DNA from: Patescibacteria group bacterium UBA6065
GTDB taxonomy: Bacteria > Patescibacteriota > Minisyncoccia > Phycocordibacterales > UBA6065
Assembly: GCA_002428865.1 (NCBI GenBank)
Contig: DIYB01000021.1
Coordinates: 879-7,087 of the forward strand
Direction of reading: 5' to 3'
DNA: 6,209 nt
Shown here: positions 5,529 through 6,209 of the stretch, piece after piece
Position numbering within the stretch: position 1 is the stretch's first letter
Layout: each line of letters opens with the position of its first letter
Notes under the pieces: model-generated
The model's database searches: none
Seen by the model: only the letters and a program-made list of their open reading frames with translations
What the model was told of the DNA's origin: nothing
Program-made: the position numbers and the translations under genes

Positions 5529-6056
5529 CTATTTCTTCCTGAGAATCATACCATAGTGGTGTGACCCAGCATCTATCTCGCGTTCAAATGAAAAACCAGT
5601 TTCTGATGCGAGTTTTCGCGCTGCATCCTTGTAGAACACATGATCAGGATGTGGGCCCATCTGTGAGAACGACCCTGACCAGTCGATGAGGAGCATCCTA
5701 CCACCGGGCTTGAGGATGCGGCGCGCCTCTGTCATACACCCCTTCTTGTCGGAGAGCATAAAAAAGACATTTGATGCAATGACTACGTCGACCGACCCTT
5801 CACGTATCTTGGTACCACCGAGACGCTCAATATCACCGACGAGGATGTCGATGCCTCCGACATGGTACCGACGCGCTTCAGAACGGAGACGTTCAAGGAG
5901 CTCCTTCTGTACATCTATCGCGTACACTCTACCGCGTGGCGCGACGGCGCGTGCAGCTTCAATCGAATAAAATCCCGAGCCAGCACCAAAATCCGCGACC
6001 ACCGCACCGTCCGAGAGACCGAGTTGCTCTATGTTGGTCTTGGGGTTGGCAAACAT
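5529..6056 (-). CDS. Class I SAM-dependent methyltransferase
   Basis: This 175-residue protein is a Rossmann-fold methyltransferase. Motif I is ADFGAGSG (21-28), which binds S-adenosylmethionine. The acidic residue at the end of strand 2 is Asp48 in VYAIDVQ. GDIERL (74-79) is the motif around the adenine. VDVVIASNVFFML (89-101) is strand 4 with the catalytic-side loop. LKPGGRMLLIDW (115-126) is the usual motif before strand 5. It is close in style to UbiE/Methyltransf_11 or 31-type enzymes but shorter, with almost no added substrate domain, so the substrate is unknown. The start codon follows the -10 box TACAAT by only 6 nt with no Shine-Dalgarno, which points to leaderless translation. The next gene starts 27 nt later, so it probably heads the operon with the binding protein and pilins. 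Confidence 0.88.
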   Translation of the reverse strand: MFANPKTNIEQLGLSDGAVVADFGAGSGFYSIEAARAVAPRGRVYAIDVQKELLERLRSEARRYHVGGIDILVGDIERLGGTKIREGSVDVVIASNVFFMLSDKKGCMTEARRILKPGGRMLLIDWSGSFSQMGPHPDHVFYKDAARKLASETGFSFEREIDAGSHHYGMILRKK

Positions 6057-6062
6057 GTATCT

Positions 6063-6071
6063 ATTGTATCA
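6063..6071 (-). promoter_or_regulatory. Extended -10 promoter giving a leaderless methyltransferase mRNA
   Basis: On the minus strand TGA-TACAAT is read from 6071 to 6063: the TGn of an extended -10 followed by a box with one mismatch from TATAAT. The usual start, about 7 nt further on, falls at or beside the A of the ATG at 6056. The -35 position (GGGCAG) is not a match, as expected when an extended -10 is used. The upstream 12 nt are the U-run of the hairpin at 6081-6126. Confidence 0.6.
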
Positions 6072-6076
6072 AAGAG

Positions 6077-6126
6077 AAAAGGGTTCTGCCCGAGACGATC
6101 TCTCGATCGATCTTTAGGCAGAACCC
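6077..6126 (-). terminator. Large hairpin with U-run; probable terminator of a transcript from the right
   Basis: GGGTTCTGCC (6081-6090) and GGCAGAACCC (6117-6126) form a perfect 10-bp stem with a 26-nt loop. The loop holds a further stem, CGAGA (6091-6095) with TCTCG (6101-6105). On the minus strand the stem is followed by TTTTCTCTTT (6080-6071), a U-rich tail. It would end minus-strand transcription arriving from the rRNA-like sequence. The unusually long loop leaves open a regulatory role at the adjoining promoter. Confidence 0.65.
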
Positions 6127-6155
6127 CTGGTGTTTGATTGTGTGCTCGCTATCGA

Positions 6156-6209
6156 CATGTCATCGTCTCAGACATGCTACCCGTCATAGCCTTGGTGAGC
6201 CGTTACCTC
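6156..6209 (-). rRNA. Partial 16S rRNA sequence, E. coli positions about 257-310
   Basis: Read on the minus strand from the window edge, the first 33 nt align without gaps to the conserved 16S block with GGTAACGGCTCACC, continuing AAGGC and ending GGGTAG. The next 21 nt are helix 12: CATGTC, then TGAGACGAT, then GACATG. E. coli has CTGGTC and GACCAG at these arms, so the pairing is kept although the bases differ, as in functional rRNA. After 6156 the match ends: the expected CCACACTGGAACTGAGAC is absent, and unrelated sequence follows. The 5' side runs off the window. It is either a truncated 16S copy, a 16S gene broken by an insertion or rearrangement, or an assembly join. The rRNA origin is close to certain; functionality is doubtful. 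Confidence 0.88.

Noticed and set aside
2090..6156. Reading the minus-strand block as an insertion or intron within a 16S gene
   Set aside because: Patescibacteria 16S genes do carry insertions, but this stretch contains several operons on both strands with their own terminators and promoters, and no 16S sequence resumes in the window. A truncated copy, rearrangement or assembly join fits better.
1..6209. CRISPR array, insertion sequence, tRNA or toxin-antitoxin pair
   Set aside because: I found no regularly spaced repeats, no transposase or terminal inverted repeats, no tRNA-like cloverleaf in the gaps, and no small gene pair of that type. The only repeats are those between pilin paralogues and the terminator stems.

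Overview
The window looks like a piece of a Patescibacteria (Candidate Phyla Radiation) genome, most likely Parcubacteria-like. The grounds are a row of small two-helix pilin-like membrane proteins of the kind abundant in that group, very compact gene spacing, several genes without Shine-Dalgarno sites, and a 54-nt 16S rRNA fragment at the right edge whose wording resembles Patescibacteria 16S. The placement is an inference. G+C is roughly one half by eye.

Layout, left to right. Positions 2-32 hold a terminator for a gene outside the window. A near-consensus sigma70-type promoter (69-97) drives a two-gene plus-strand operon: an SPFH/band-7 membrane scaffold protein (228-1322) and a four-helix membrane protein with a soluble C-terminal domain (1319-1981), overlapping by ATGA. 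The pair recalls SPFH-NfeD operons, but the second protein is not clearly NfeD. Two hairpins in 1996-2077 separate this operon from everything to the right, which lies on the minus strand.

The minus-strand genes, in transcription order, are a class I SAM-dependent methyltransferase (6056-5529), a membrane-anchored family-1-like extracellular solute-binding protein (5501-4194), and five tandem T4SS/VirB2-TrbC-like pilin paralogues, here called A (4197-3628), B (3622-3206), C (3202-2825), D (2709-2359) and E (2341-2090). The binding protein and pilin A share an ATGA overlap, and A-B-C are spaced by 3-5 nt. A hairpin terminator followed at once by a -10 box separates A-B-C from D-E, so the array appears to be two transcription units. 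The likely joint role is an envelope or surface apparatus that combines a tethered solute receptor with a pilin-like membrane assembly. No ATPase, permease or VirB4/VirB6-type gene lies in the window, so the type of machine is not established.

At the far right, the minus strand reads as 16S rRNA matching E. coli positions of about 257-310. It then stops exactly at the end of helix 12 and changes to unrelated sequence, a strong hairpin, and what looks like a leaderless promoter-start for the methyltransferase. This truncated 16S piece is the most anomalous thing in the window: a real rRNA fragment or rearrangement, or an assembly join.
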